Below, in pieces: positions 12,501 through 24,518 of a stretch of DNA of 64,000 bases (position 1 is its first letter; the number at the start of each line of letters is the position of its first letter). Origin of the DNA: Juglans regia (Eukaryota > Streptophyta > Magnoliopsida > Fagales > Juglandaceae); the NCBI RefSeq assembly GCF_001411555.2, contig NC_049909.1, forward strand, positions 7,075,485 to 7,139,484. The letters run 5' to 3'. A program made the position numbers and the translations under genes. The notes under the pieces were generated by a model. The model was given only the letters and a program-made list of their open reading frames with translations. It did no database searches and was not told the DNA's origin.

Positions 12501-13651
12501 CCCAAATAAGTCCCATCTTGTAAACTCATGTCCGAGACTTTTTGTTTCCGTTTATAAGACAAAATCGCATGAAAGAAAGATGAATTTTGGTCCCCCTACG
12601 CCCGCCATTTAATTTTAGCCAATTGAGCCAATCTAATATCTTCCCTTCGACGCCAACTAGCTAACTCCATAGTGGTACTAACAAGATCCTGTTCTATCGC
12701 CGAATTCCAATCTTGTTGTAAAACAGATTCCAAATCCTCAATTTTATTTTCTAACCCCTGAATATGAGCTTCAGTTCTACCAAAGATACCCTTATTCCAT
12801 TCACGTAAAGAACCTCTCAATTTTTTAAGCTTCAAAGCCAGCTTCAGAAGACCAAAACCACCCACCTCCTCTGTCCAAATCCTACCCACAAACTGCTGAA
12901 AGTCTGGATGCTCAATCCACATCTGCTGAAACCGAAATGGAGAATGTCCATACTTAAAAAGATCGGACTGAAATTGCATAAACATAGGCGAATGATCAGA
13001 AGTTGATCTCGATAAATAACAATTATTCATATTTGGAAATTTAGTCAAGCAGCTGGCATTAACTAAACCTCTATCCAATTTTGCCCAGCTATGAGCTAAC
13101 CCTCTTTGGCCATTACACCAAGAAAATCTTCTACCCGACGACTTCATATCTATTAAACCACAATTATCAATCCAATTATTAAAATCCTCCATAGCCCTTC
13201 TCGGACGTGATCTACCACCTCTACGCTCCGAGTCTTCCCTTATAATATTAAAATCCCCTACAACAATACAAGGTTCATTACCTATCAGTTGACCATTGAG
13301 AGACTCCCACAATTCTCTCCTCTCACCCAAATTACATTTTGCATAAACAAAACAACAAATAACTGCGTTATTTCCCACTCCAACGCGAATTAAAATATAT
13401 TGTTCTTTGCAAATAATCGGCTGAACCGAAATATCATCATGCCAAAACACCCAAATCTTACCAGACTCCCCCTCATTTATAATAAACCTATCCATATCAA
13501 GAAACCGAGCAACCTCCTGCGCCTTATCCGATGAAGCAAAAGGTTCCATTAACGCAACAATTTTCGGATTTAATTTCCTAACCAAACTTTTTAAACGACC
13601 TCTAGAAGTTCCAAATCCTCTAATATTCCATGATAAAATAGGACCAATCAT
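9522..13651 (-). pseudogene. LINE ORF2: endonuclease, reverse transcriptase, RNase H
   Basis: In order: an APE-type endonuclease (LSWNIRGFG, the Glu of MEPF, GDFN at residues 132-135, SDH at 218-220), an RT with GAFIPGRS, LRQGDPLSPYLF and the active site YADD (11594-11605), a zf-RVT segment, and a C-terminal RNase H. All endonuclease and RT catalytic motifs seen are intact. The frame is broken by a TAG after KIKWRA (12596-12598), a frameshift near 11150-11165 (WGEKDWKG to GKGKKKWVAW) and a one-T expansion of a T run near 10993 (TNFF to RSKYVGNK). In RNase H three Asp remain, but the usual Glu is Lys (SNYAKLRAL where YAELRAL is expected). The start overlaps the ORF1 stop as ATGA. Confidence 0.94.
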
Positions 13652-15054
13652 AAAGAAAATTTATTTGGCCGAGAACTTACCCGATTCGAACTTCGAACTT
13701 TTTGAAATATTTTCCTCGTTCCATTTCGCTTAACACTCGCTCCCTCATTATCCGAAGCATAGTCTTTTTGTTTCGAAAAATGTTCCACGTTAAGCTCCGT
13801 ATCTGGTTCAGAAACTGTATCCTCCATACATTCAGTATTCTCCTCAGGTATTTTCCGTAGCTCCGAATCAGAAACTATCGGCTCTAAAGCCTTTTCAAAA
13901 ATCAAATTACTATCCAAATTTTCTGTATCAACAACCCCAGCAAACCTCTCTGCCATCAACCCCTCCCCTGCCAACTTCACCAATTCATTCATTTTTACTC
14001 CCTCTGTTTCTTCATCTACTATCTCCTCTACATGATAATCCTTACCAGATAATTCATTTTCTTCACTCATCCTAACATCCATTTCGTGACCCTTCAACTT
14101 ATCCATAGCTTCCCCCTCCTTTTCACCCATTTCTTGATCACCATAATTCCGAGTTTGATCCTGCGAGGAAATTATTTTATCCGTATCTCCTTGATCCATT
14201 CCTGCTTCCATCAACATCACTCCCTTACCTTTATCCAACTCAACATTATTTTCCACTTGAATCTCTGTTTTTTTTTCTTCTGAATCTTTTACATTCTTTC
14301 GTATCCAAATCTTTTCTCCATCACTCCGATTATGCAATTTACAAGTACGAGCATTGTGCCCTTGAATTTTACAATGATTACAAAATGCTGGAAGCGTCTC
14401 ATATATGATTTCTTGCTTGCAGCCCGATCCAGGCATCCCAATCCAGAAATACGAAATTGGTTCTTTTGATGCATCCATCTCCAAACATAAACGAGCTCCA
14501 TCCGTGCGGGTTGCACATTTGGTTGTATTATCTCGTCTAATGAACTTACCAATTGGAGCAATTAAAATCTTAAGAAAAGATTCATGATAGAAATTTGGAG
14601 GAAGCCCCGGCAGCACAATCCAAACTGGGACCAAAGACGGTTCCTCATCTTCATTAAACTCTGGAGTCCAGTGAAAAACACGATACTGAATCCCATTTAT
14701 TTCACAAGATTCACGAGATATTGCTTTGATGAAATCTTGCTCATTAGTCATTCGAATGAAAACATTTCTTGATCTCCGCATAGCTGTAACCATCGGCATG
14801 CAAGATAATCCCCAGCGGAGATGTATAAACGACCGGATCACATCCAACGAAGGTCTCTGTCTTATAAACTTCAGCACAATAGAGAACCGAAAATGTTCCG
14901 CAGATCGAGCAATTTCCTCCTTGGTGAACTGAAAACACATTTCGCCATCCACGTACTTTGGCCCACGATGAGGCACCAATAATTCTGGAAGTGGTTGCGG
15001 AACCACAGATACCATATCAGCAAAGGAACGTCGACCAGAATCCTTGGCCGCCAT
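13648..15054 (-). CDS. LINE ORF1 protein (DUF4283 with zinc knuckle)
   Basis: An uninterrupted 468-codon frame encodes the nucleic-acid-binding protein of plant L1 elements, expected to package the element RNA. The start chosen is ATG 15054 (MAAKDSGRRSFADMV), which matches the family start; the frame is open a little further upstream without an ATG. A DUF4283-type domain spans about residues 40-180 (RWGLSCMPMVT, VWIVLPGLPPNFY). A CCHC knuckle, CNHCKIQGHNARTC, lies at 225-238. The remaining 230 residues are acidic, low-complexity and rich in Glu and Lys, with a basic tail. The stop overlaps the ORF2 ATG by four bases (ATGA), suggesting coupled translation. It is intact although ORF2 is not, and is a transposon gene rather than a host gene. 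Confidence 0.9.
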   Translation of the reverse strand: MAAKDSGRRSFADMVSVVPQPLPELLVPHRGPKYVDGEMCFQFTKEEIARSAEHFRFSIVLKFIRQRPSLDVIRSFIHLRWGLSCMPMVTAMRRSRNVFIRMTNEQDFIKAISRESCEINGIQYRVFHWTPEFNEDEEPSLVPVWIVLPGLPPNFYHESFLKILIAPIGKFIRRDNTTKCATRTDGARLCLEMDASKEPISYFWIGMPGSGCKQEIIYETLPAFCNHCKIQGHNARTCKLHNRSDGEKIWIRKNVKDSEEKKTEIQVENNVELDKGKGVMLMEAGMDQGDTDKIISSQDQTRNYGDQEMGEKEGEAMDKLKGHEMDVRMSEENELSGKDYHVEEIVDEETEGVKMNELVKLAGEGLMAERFAGVVDTENLDSNLIFEKALEPIVSDSELRKIPEENTECMEDTVSEPDTELNVEHFSKQKDYASDNEGASVKRNGTRKIFQKVRSSNRVSSRPNKFSL

Positions 15055-15134
15055 GGCCCCCTTCTGGAGACCACGAAGCCTAACTCTCGTCAACTGCTCA
15101 AATTCTTGAAGCTATCTTGGAGCGATTTCTTGAC

Positions 15135-15144
15135 ACTTAGAGTT
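15135..15144 (+). repeat. LINE target-site duplication, right copy
   Basis: ACTTAGAGTT lies next to the LINE 5' end and is identical to 9162-9171. Gypsy pol sequence resumes immediately after it. Confidence 0.85.
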
Positions 15145-15650
15145 AGCAATCGTAATTTTTTCCCAAAAGATCTAGAGGAAATTTCGTTACAATCCAACTT
15201 GGCATATCATTTAGATTATGGGTTGGAAAGCAAAGGAACTTGGGAATCAAAAAAATTCCTTTAGTGAAGGTTTTTTGGCGAAATCACAATGTTGAAGAAG
15301 CAACATGGAGAAAGAGGATGAGCCATAGTATCCAGTTATCTCTTCCATGGATGCCTCAGAGTCATTGATCTCTCTTTTTGTAGCATACGATACTGTGAAG
15401 AGGGATCTCCAAAGATCGAAGACGCATCAACTGAACAATGGAGGGAAATGGAAGAACAAGTTAACACGTACTATGACTCAGAAGAGGATCGATTCTGCTA
15501 CCACACTCAGGAGGAACTGTCGGATGATGTCACTGAAGACTTCTTATCTAGTTCGTGACCATAGAATCTCTAGTAGGTATGCATAGTAGATGTGTATTGC
15601 ATGCTTTATACATCCACATCCGCACCCCGATTTTGAGGACAAAATATTCT
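15145..15650 (+). pseudogene. gypsy integrase C-terminal remnant
   Basis: Around 15222-15310 the plus strand reads IPLVKVFWRNHNVEEATW, the conserved tail of Tekay/Del-type chromovirus integrases. Frames before and after are disturbed. About 300 bases of non-conserved sequence follow to the polypurine tract. The integrase core and RNase H are missing, so pol was mostly deleted before or after the LINE landed. Confidence 0.85.
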
Positions 15651-15665
15651 TTTAAGGGGGAAGGA
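15651..15665 (+). other. polypurine tract before the 3' LTR
   Basis: TTTAAGGGGGAAGGA immediately precedes TGTAACACCC, the classic polypurine tract and LTR boundary that primes plus-strand DNA synthesis in gypsy elements. Confidence 0.88.
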
Positions 15666-16970
15666 TGTAACACCCTGCCTAAAAATCTCATTAGGCCTTG
15701 ACCTTAGGAGTGGAGCTATTCTATAATAAGAATAATTTTGGATATTTGAGTTGGCAAGATAACCTTATACTTTAGGTTTAAAAGAATTATTAGAAGATTC
15801 TAGTGCAATAGTGATTTTTGAAGAAAAATGAAAATTTTGGAGCTAGATATTATTTGGAGAATTTTTCATGCTTATTTAATTTTGAGGATCAATGCCAAGA
15901 GGCCCATAAAAAGGAAATTATCCCAAGAATATCGAAATTATCGAAAGATTCTATGATATGCAGCTTGATTTGTGGAGCTCGGAAGGTTTTGGTCGCCAAC
16001 AGATTTATTGTGGAGCTTGGAAGGTTTTGGTTGCCATTAGATTGATTACGGAACTCGGATTTGGTGGTTAGCAGCATATTGATCCCGGTTGGGAGGAATT
16101 ATCCCACCGGGTAGATGCCGTGTGCACTGAACATATCGAGCATGGAGGTCACAAATGAACGGGTGTGGAGGTCACAAGACCACACGACCGTCTTCTCGCC
16201 TACCAAGTAGAAAGACTCCTCTCGCCTATCAGATGAAAGACTCCTCTTGCCTATTGGGATGAAAGACTCCTCTCGCATTTTCTAGTTGTTACCCCATGAT
16301 GTCGTTTAGGATGGACTTTTATATTGGTCAATTAGACTAGTCGCCAAGTCTTCTCGCCTAGAACCTTGTCGCCTAGTCATCTTGCCTAGAGGGTAAATAT
16401 ATATTGGCGCGAAGTCTTTGTGCCCAGGTCTTCGCCCTCTAGTCGCGAATCTCCTTGCCTATCGAGAGGTAGGCCTTCTCGCCTTTGGGCGAGAGAAATC
16501 TATTTGCTACCCATGGGACAAGGCTCCTCACTTAAATCTCATCGGGTCTCTTCAGTTCTCATTGCCTCTCATCAGTCAAGATGAAAATCGCATAAAATCA
16601 CACTTATCACCCCACGACCTGGTCGCCACAGTAGGGAAGCAATCATGGTGGTTTCAGGCCACTATTTCCTTGCTCAAAAGGATGCAAACTGTAGAAGGCA
16701 GTCTGAGATTTCAGTAGGACACCTCCATCCCATCACCTTATTTCGGGCTGCACCTTCATGATGGTTCAAAGGGATTAGTTAAGGCAATAATCAAAATCTG
16801 CCAAGGGAAAATCCAGCTGATCCCATCAGCCCCCTCGTGTAGTTTTGATGATTTTTCTTCCCTTTCCTATGCCACACGACTTGGCCAGCCCCCATAGGAG
16901 TAATATAGAAACCATAGGAGTGAAATCATGGTGGTTTAGGACATTGTCTTGACCTGCACAAGATGACACA

Positions 16971-19489
16971 TGTAACGCCCCGTTCTTGGAGGTCCGGAGA
17001 GTTAACTTTTGTAACCTAATCCAACTTCCATAATATATTTAAATACTCCAATATTCCCAAAAAATGTACAAATCCATTTATTCAAAATCCAAAAATCATA
17101 ACCTACAAAAAAAGGACTCTCCAATAAACTAGTACCCTCAGACACTTATTCCACTGCGATCATTGCACATTGCTAAAACTTCATACTCTTGTTCTCCAGC
17201 TGAACCATCAAAATCATCTGAAAAATATTTGGAGATAAGGGGTGAGTTATCAACAACTCAGTAAGCAGTGAACATATAGCAGTGTGTAAACATGAGCATT
17301 TACAGAGATCATAATGCAGAACAAAACATTTTCATTTTCAGAATGTGGAAGCAGAAAATGTTATCAAAATATCAGAGTGAAGATTCAGAACTAATTTCAA
17401 TCAAAAATATCCTTTGGCATAGCATAAATGATGATGATTATCATCAGAACATCATATAAGAACAGAAGCCATGTATAACCCTCTTGGTAGGGTTATGCAT
17501 CTGCGAATAGCCAAGCAGAACATAAATCACTCCTTCACCAAGGTGTGTACTCAAAATAGAGACCACTACTATAACCTGTGGCAGGGCCATATCCACTACT
17601 ATAACCCGTGGTTGGGCTGTATCCACTATTTACATAATTATGCACAAATTTTCATATTCGCTCTTTTTGCATAGGTCAGAAATAGAATGTAAAAAATAAG
17701 CTCATGTTTACACCAGTCATGACAAAATGCTTTCTCTTTTATCAGAGTTCAATGAGTAATGACGAACAAATAACTGAGGTTATTTTCACATTTCTTTTCA
17801 AAACACATAATGCACATTTTCATAAATCAACCTCAGTTCATTTTATTTTATGCAAAGTCTAGCATAGGAACCCCGCTTCCCTGGATTTCTTAGCTTTTTC
17901 GGAATTTTCCTAAAAAATGTCAAATAATAATTAATCGTCACCTATAAAATAATCACGTAATTCTCGTAAATTTCCAATCGAATACGTATTTCAACATTTA
18001 AGCCTAAGATGCTAAAATAACCTATTTTAATTCTTTAAAAAAAACTAAATTCACGTAATCCTCAAATATCGTCACATTTCTCAATTCATCAATGCCTAAA
18101 TAATTAGTCTGACTAAAATACAAAATCTAAGTTATTTACAAATGAAATCAAATTATAAGATTTAATACTAGCTAATATATTTATACTAAAATATTTTAAA
18201 AATTAAACAACTACAACTTAGATTCATTTTGGTAATTAACTTAATCATATTTTAAAACTCATATATTTAGTAATTTAACTTCTATTCGTAAATATGAATT
18301 CTTATACTGCTAATAAAATCCCACGCATAGCAGATGATAAAAACACGATCGGTACATACCCAATCAAGGGCATTTTGGGAAAGAAAACTCATAACTCTTT
18401 GATAAAATAACCTAGGATCAACATTTACGTGACAGGGGCCATGCATACCGAAACTATGTGCAGTGGTGGCTTGGTGGAAGTCTACGGCGGCATAGCTGGG
18501 GGCAGTGGCAGATCACGGTGGTGGGGCACTGAGAGAGAGAGATGTGTGAGAGAAAAACCTCACGTAGAAAAAGAGAGAGACGGAGATAGACAATGGAAGA
18601 GTGGCGAGGAGGCCGTGGCGCTTTGTGAGCTTACAAATAGGGACGCAGCATGATAGGAGTGGCATGGAGTGGCCGTCGGAGTTCTCTGTGCCGGTGCTAA
18701 CGACGTGGAGGCGCTGGAACTGTGTGTGGTGGCTTTGTACGACAAGGGTACTGGCTGTGCGTTGCTCTGTTTTCGGGGGCTAAAACAGGGGAGTTTTCGA
18801 TTCATTATGCAGGTGGTTGTTCTCGGCACTATGGTGGTGCTACAGTGGTGTACGACGGAGGAGTTAGAGCTCCAGTGATGGTCAAGCAGAGGTGGCGCAC
18901 GGCGAGGTGGAGCTGCAATCCGTGGAGATGCAGTGCATGCACGGGTTGCATCGATTTTTGTATGGGGCAGTGAGAGCTCTGGGTGGTGCAAAGGGCTGCT
19001 ATGTCATGGGATGACACACGTATATGTATACTGGTGCAGCAGCAGTACGGATGACAGAGGGCGGGGCTTGGGCAGTGCTATCACATAATGGTTTCCATAG
19101 TGCGGGATGTGGTTCGTGCGTGAGATTGGTGCTACCTAAATGTGGAGGCGTGGGGGAGTTAATCGTGTGGCAGCCCTAGCTTGGGGAAGGAAACGACATC
19201 CCTATTATGGGTTTTCTACATGCACGAAGGATGTGTATTTATAGGTGATTGAAATACCAAAAAAATAAAACCCTAGAGATGAGAGAGAGTGTCGTGCATG
19301 CATAGGCATAAAACGGACATGAAACCATGAAGAACGTGGAGTCTGAGGTAAGGTAACATGGGCTTGGGCAGTGAATTAAAGGCCTCGACTCAATCTCTAA
19401 AAATAAGAATTTGTCTTAGAAAAATATCTCAACCCTTAAAATGTTTTTTTTTTTTTGAAAACAACTTCGCACTGGAACCGGGTGTTACA
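16971..19489 (-). mobile_element. solo LTR of the TGTAACGCCC gypsy family
   Basis: The 2.5-kb sequence starts TGTAACGCCCC and ends GGTGTTACA, giving perfect short terminal inversions (TGTAAC and GTTACA). It shares the GTGAGTTATCAACAACTCAG block near 17240 and a purine-rich zone near 18530 with the copies at 1971 and 62308. A minus-strand TATA-like site, CTATAAATAC, lies near 19240. The flanking pentamers are ACACA and ACTCA, one mismatch apart, a weak target duplication. It lies within the 3' LTR of the plus-strand gypsy element and has no internal region, so it is a solo LTR. Confidence 0.85.
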
Positions 19490-19588
19490 ACTCAAGCGAT
19501 GGAGTGCAAATCTGGAAAATTCAATTTTTATACACCATCTTCCATCATTCCTCTTGACCAAAGCCAGTATCCCCTGCCACTTGGCCAC

Positions 19589-19598
19589 CTATAAAAGG
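19589..19598 (+). promoter_or_regulatory. TATA box of the Tekay-like LTR
   Basis: CTATAAAAGG is followed within 20-40 bases by a pyrimidine-rich stretch (CCCCCCATCCTCTCATTTCC), a typical plant core promoter and start-site context. It would drive the plus-strand element; the 5' LTR copy of this segment is deleted. Confidence 0.65.
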
Positions 19599-21883
19599 CC
19601 CCCCATCCTCTCATTTCCTCCACACCTCAGCGCCAACCTTCCTCTTGTGCTTTGAAGAACACTTCCCCCTCCTAGGGATCAAAAGAGTGAAACCGAGTGA
19701 GTTCTTGGTGAGTTCTTGAGTGTTCTTGTATAAGGCTGTTTAGAGTGCTTGGAAGACCACACAATTTGTAAGTTTTATTGTTTTGATCTTAATTAGCATG
19801 TCAAGTTTTGTTTCCTTGAGTTGGTACAAAATTTGGGTAAGTTTTGGGAAGGTTATCATGCTTAAATCAGAACCGGTTCTATTAAGGGATGGTTTGGATA
19901 ATTAAATGTTTTTAAATGGGAATTTAGCTATGACATGTCTTAAGCATGATTTTATATAATTCATTATGGTATTAACATGATTATGGAAGGTTTAAATTGT
20001 GGTTAGAAGCTTGCCATGGTAGGTTTTGAATCTATCTTGTTTTGAGCATCTAGTATGAATCGATTTTGAATGAAGTAGAGATAAAGGATATCTTAGCCAT
20101 GACTAAGTGTTGAGATGAACTCTATTATCCAAGAATTAATCTTCATTATGTCATTAAAGATGTTAGTGATCATTTTTAATTAAAGCAAATCTCATATGCA
20201 TGCATTCATAGGAACCAATAGTTGAAAATACACTTAGGCATCAACTGGAGTACATGCCACGGGTTGGGATCATTTGGAAAAGTTCCACTTTGATTTTTGA
20301 AAACTCAAGGGTATAAATGGTTTTAGAATGCCAAAAATATGAAGTCCATGAATTTATATCAAATTTGGAGTTTATTTGCAATTTGTGAAAATTTAGCGTC
20401 TTAACGGCAAATTTTTAGGGTATGGGGGTATTTTTGTAAATACCCATTTTGAAGCCATTGATTTTGGACCTCACACATAGAAGTATTAATCCTAACTTAG
20501 TACGCACTTGATTTTCGCAGCTACGACATTATTTTCAATTACTCCAGAAGTTTGTATGTTGGCTTCTAACTTGCACCTTGACAGATTATTTATGATTTAT
20601 TGATAAATGCCTCATTCATATTTCAATTATCACTTTGAGCATAAAATATCATGTTATATAATACATTGAGTGTATATTTACATGACATGTGATATTTCTA
20701 CCATTTTAGCATATTGCATCTATAAATGTCATTTCACATAAAAAGCTTGCTATATATGCACTTGTCATGGAATACATTTTTTAACTTAGCATGAAAATAA
20801 TTTTTGTCATGACCCCAAAAGCTAGGATGGGGAATTATCCTAGTAGAACTCCTCTGTCCACTCTGGAGTGTTTAAGAATGGAGTGGTAACTCCTAAGTTG
20901 ACAAAGAACAATCAACGGGTTTCGAATGGGTTATATTTAAAGAATGCCGGAGCGAAGTCAATATGTTATGACACTTAATGTTGGTGGATGTACACGTTAT
21001 ATGTTATGGTAGCAATGCATTGAGAATGATGTCTGCAGACAATGATGTAGTGTCAACATGAGTTGTGATACGGTCACCGACAGATGCTCATGGTACATAT
21101 GGGGAACCATGTTACTATCAAATGTATATTAATGATGGAATGTATGATAATGATGGCTTTAACAAACGGTGAAATGTTATGATTTTCGAAAGCAATAAAG
21201 TATGAAATGTACATTTTTGAAATATCATGTTTTTGGAATGAGAAGGTGAAAATGTTCTCTGAAAGCGAAAGTGCATCAAGGTTTTTCTAAAAATGTTGAT
21301 GAATCTAGATGGGAGGCACATGCACATTTTTCGGCATTTCATGCAATTCTTATTTATGATTCTTCATGCATAATTTATCTTTGTGGAAGTTAGTCATTTA
21401 ACTTACTAAAATTTTGAGTAAATCTCACCCCTTGTGGGACCACTATCATTCCTCCCGGAATGATAGAAGTTGTGACAGGACCGGTAGAGGATGAACATGA
21501 TAGATCGCTGGATGCAGATGGTTGAAGAGGAGCTGGACCTTGAACAAAGACTACAAATAATTTTCATGCTCATAAGCATTGACTCTTCATACTTTAGAGC
21601 GTATGAAATAGTTGATCTAACCATAGAACTTGGATTAAGTATTTTGTATTAAGGAAATGCTATCCTTAAGTATGAACTTATGATGGTTATTAATGCTATT
21701 GGGATGTTTTTAGTTCATTCTGGCATGAGTTATAACTAATCACCCTTTTTTTGCTGCGATTATTGCATACTGCTAGAAGACATTGCATATTAACTATCAT
21801 AAATGAGAGTATGTAACCTTGTGTTGGATGTCCTGACGCTCTAAGTCTCTGTTCTGTCCCAAGCGGAGGTTGGGGCCGTCACA

Positions 21884-23686
21884 ATTATGTAGTAGAAAAG
21901 GGGGCCCAAATTTCACAAATGACCAACTGACAAGCTTTATTGGAATAACTGTTTGATACAGAAAATGGCAGTTTCTTTTGTTTAGCTAATGGAAAAATTT
22001 CACAGATATGATTATGAGAAACTTGTACAATGGGATCTAATGCCCTAATGATTTGTAGTCTTGTAGGTGGGATATGTTCTAATCGAAGATGCCAAATATC
22101 AGAATTGATATTACAATTGTTGGCTAAAGAAACAAAAGGTAAATTGATTAATTCAGGTACTTCATTCTTTGCTTTAGCAGAAAACTTTTGTAAGTGATAT
22201 AGACCAGACTTTACTTTAGCAAGCCCAATTATCTTCCAGTTGCAGAGGTCCAACAGAACACATTTGGATTGAAAGAAGAACAAACCAATAGAATTGTCTT
22301 TAGTTAGCTTTGAAGCAGAAATAAGATTGACATTAAAAGAAGGAACATAAAGGGCATTATGAAGGGTTATGTCAGAAGAGAAATTGACATTTCCAGTAAA
22401 AATAATGGGAATAGATTGGCCATTTGGTAGACGAACTAGAAATGGTTTAGTTGGCAAATGAATTGAGTTGAAGAAATGAGGAGAACAGGTCATATGATCT
22501 GTTGCTCCAGTATCAAGAATCCATGGATAGAAGCAGTGTTAGCTGTTGAATTGGGATTAATGTGTAAACTGGATAGACTATTTGCAAGTGTCAGCAGATT
22601 TTGAATTTGCTCTTGAGAAAATATGTTTGGAATACTTGAATTTGGCTCCAAAGAAGAAGCATTGCTTGCAATGGGCAACCGTGAATTTACACTTCCAGAT
22701 TGTGTAGGAAAGGATCTTTTCCCTTGTGGACCCTTCCATCCAGGTGGATAACCAATGAGTTGAAAGCACTTGTCTGCAAGGTGACCAGAGTAACCAAAAT
22801 GGGAGCAAATCATATCTGCCTTGCCTTTTGGTTTTGTAAATCGAGCACCATTTGTTGAAGTTTGTTTTTGTGGTTGTGCAGCAAACATGGCATGTGAATC
22901 AAGAGGAATGCCAACTGCATTTCTCAAAGATCATTGGCTTTCTTCTTGCAGTAGCAAAGAAAAAACTTTGCTCATATAAGGCAAAGAAGATTGAAGAAGT
23001 AACTGACTTCGCATCATTAAATAAGAATCATGCAAGTCAATTAGAAATTTCATTACATAGTCAGATTGTTGCCTTTCTATAAGATTCTTTAAGATATCAC
23101 ATGAACATCTATCAAGTGTTCCACATTGACAACATGGAATAGGTTGATAGTTGATGTACTCATTCCACAGGGTCTTGAAATCACTAAAATATTTAGTAAC
23201 AGACTTTGATACTTGAGAAATGGAGCTAAGGGATTTCTCTATGATAAAGACTCATGGACCATCACTTTGAAGAAACTTGGTTTTGAGTTCTTCCCAAACA
23301 TCAAATGCACTTGTGAAATAAAGCAGACTGCCATAGATTTCTTTGGTGATAGAATTCATCAACCAAGATAGAACAAGATTATTTACTCGTAGCCAAGCAA
23401 CTTGAAGCCTAGAATCACTAGAACTAGGTTGAATCAAGCTTCCATCAATGAAAGCAATCTTGTTATTCACTGTGAGAGCAATGGAGATTGATCGACTCCA
23501 TGCAATATAGTTTTCACCAGTGAAGATCTCGGAAACCAGAAGAGCTCCAGGATTATCAGATGGATGCAAATAGTAACTACTCGGAGAATCATCAAAAAGA
23601 TTTGCCATAGAAGCAAGAATCAAGAAAGAATTGAGACTATACACAAAAGAAAGAGAGCAGTGGAATCTTTATACACGATGGTACCA
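21884..23686 (-). pseudogene. Ty1/copia gag-protease-integrase start, truncated
   Basis: Minus-strand frames give a copia gag (23252-23644: TGENYIAWSRSISIAL, SWLMNSITKEIYGSLLY, AFDVWEELKTKF) and a CCHC region near 22790 reading ICSHFGYSGHLADKCF, where the second Cys is Phe. Next come the protease motif LDTGATDHM near 22505 and a pre-integrase/zinc region (WHLRLEHIPPTRL, CEIFPLAKQKKLPF). The integrase breaks off at 21884 against the gypsy LTR end, so RT and RNase H are gone. Gag is in several frames and cannot make one protein. A rough primer-binding remnant and the element's own LTR lie to the right at 23687. Confidence 0.88.
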
Positions 23687-23933
23687 TGTAAAATTGTTGA
23701 AAACTGGAAACTATAATCTGGAAGAAAATTGAGTAATTCTCATTATGATCAGAAAAGTGTGACTTCATGGCTATACAATCACTGTATTTATATACATATA
23801 AAGACTATACATCATTTGCCACTTGGACCAGTAATTTACATCTCATTCTCAACTAACTTAACTGTCAACCCCTCTGTTTGGCTTCACAAGATTTTAACTC
23901 CAAACCCTCTATATGGCTTTGTATATTCCAACA
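23687..23933 (-). mobile_element. 5' LTR of the copia element
   Basis: Read on the minus strand this 247-bp segment starts TGTTGGAATATACAAAGCC and ends CAACAATTTTACA, a copia-like TG...CA structure. A TATA box (TATATAAATAC) lies near 23785-23795. GGTACCATG just inside resembles a decayed complement of the tRNA-Met primer site. The size suits Ale-type copia LTRs. The partner 3' LTR is absent. Confidence 0.72.
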
Positions 23934-24518
23934 ACCTTAAAGACTTAACAACCTTAATTTAAGGTGCTGCAAGCAACTAGGCACAATGAGCAGGGACTCT
24001 CCAGGCATCCCACTCCCACTCCCTCCCAATCCCAATAAAGAACTTGATGTTGTCAACTGAAAGAAAAATGTGATCCTGAGCACAATACAAACTTACTGCT
24101 AAGATGTTGTCAATTTCATTTTGTATCCTCCAGTTTAAACAATCCACCCACTGCAACATCATATAGATATAGCATTTGTCATTAGTATAAAAAGGATGTA
24201 ATAACAAAATGTTTAACGGGCACAAACAACTTCCCCACCTCCACCCCAGCCGACAAAATGGTGTTCGCGAAGGAGATGATCTGAATCCCCTACACCTGCA
24301 AGTGCGCCAATGGGACGGCGACAATGAGCAGCAAGTTGGATTTGGAAGGCTAGGGTTCTCTTCCGTGGGATTTGGAGGCTAGGCTTCGAGAGAACCGAAA
24401 AGTACGTAAGAACAAATTTATAGTTCGGTCGGTTTAACACTCGAAGAACAAACTCGAAACTAGCCAAGCTGAGGAATTGACTTTATAATAATTCGACACA
24501 TGCCAGTTCCCCCTCTCT
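23934..24518. other. unclassified segment downstream of the TIR-NB-LRR pseudogene
   Basis: No recognisable gene. The right half (24230-24480) is less AT-rich and resembles a plant 5' leader on the minus strand (CCCTAG-type motifs), with an 84-codon frame that I do not recognise. Confidence 0.4.

Larger units (their letters stand above)
9172..15134 (-). mobile_element. near full-length L1-type LINE
   Basis: This minus-strand non-LTR retrotransposon is about 5.96 kb. A run of about 21 T at 9170-9190 is its poly(A) tail, followed upstream by a short 3' UTR (to 9521), ORF2 (9522-13651), ORF1 (13648-15054) and about 80 bases of 5' leader. Ten-base direct repeats (ACTTAGAGTT) at 9162-9171 and 15135-15144 mark the insertion. 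It split the pol region of the plus-strand gypsy element. ORF2 has disabling lesions, so this copy cannot move by itself. Confidence 0.95.
15666..21883 (+). mobile_element. long 3' LTR of the Tekay-like element, with a nested LTR
   Basis: It starts TGTAACACCC after the polypurine tract and most simply ends GGCCGTCACA at 21883, where the last 404 bases match the 5' LTR fragment at 7061-7474. Without the nested 16971-19489 insert it is about 3.7 kb, a plausible length for this lineage. A TATA box sits near 19590. A 25-bp unit (AGACTCCTCTCGCCTAT core) is repeated about three times at 16213-16280. Caution: the two termini are poor inverted repeats, and TGTCATGACCCC at 20805 pairs better with the right end, so 20805-21883 could be a separate 1.08-kb LTR. 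No host gene was seen inside. Confidence 0.72.

Noticed and set aside
23252..23644. Host gene with a retrotransposon gag (UBN2-type) domain
   Set aside because: It lies in order with copia protease, integrase and its own LTR, so it is element gag.
24213..24467. 84-codon minus ORF downstream of the TNL pseudogene
   Set aside because: No known domain, and composition like an untranslated leader; not enough to call a gene.
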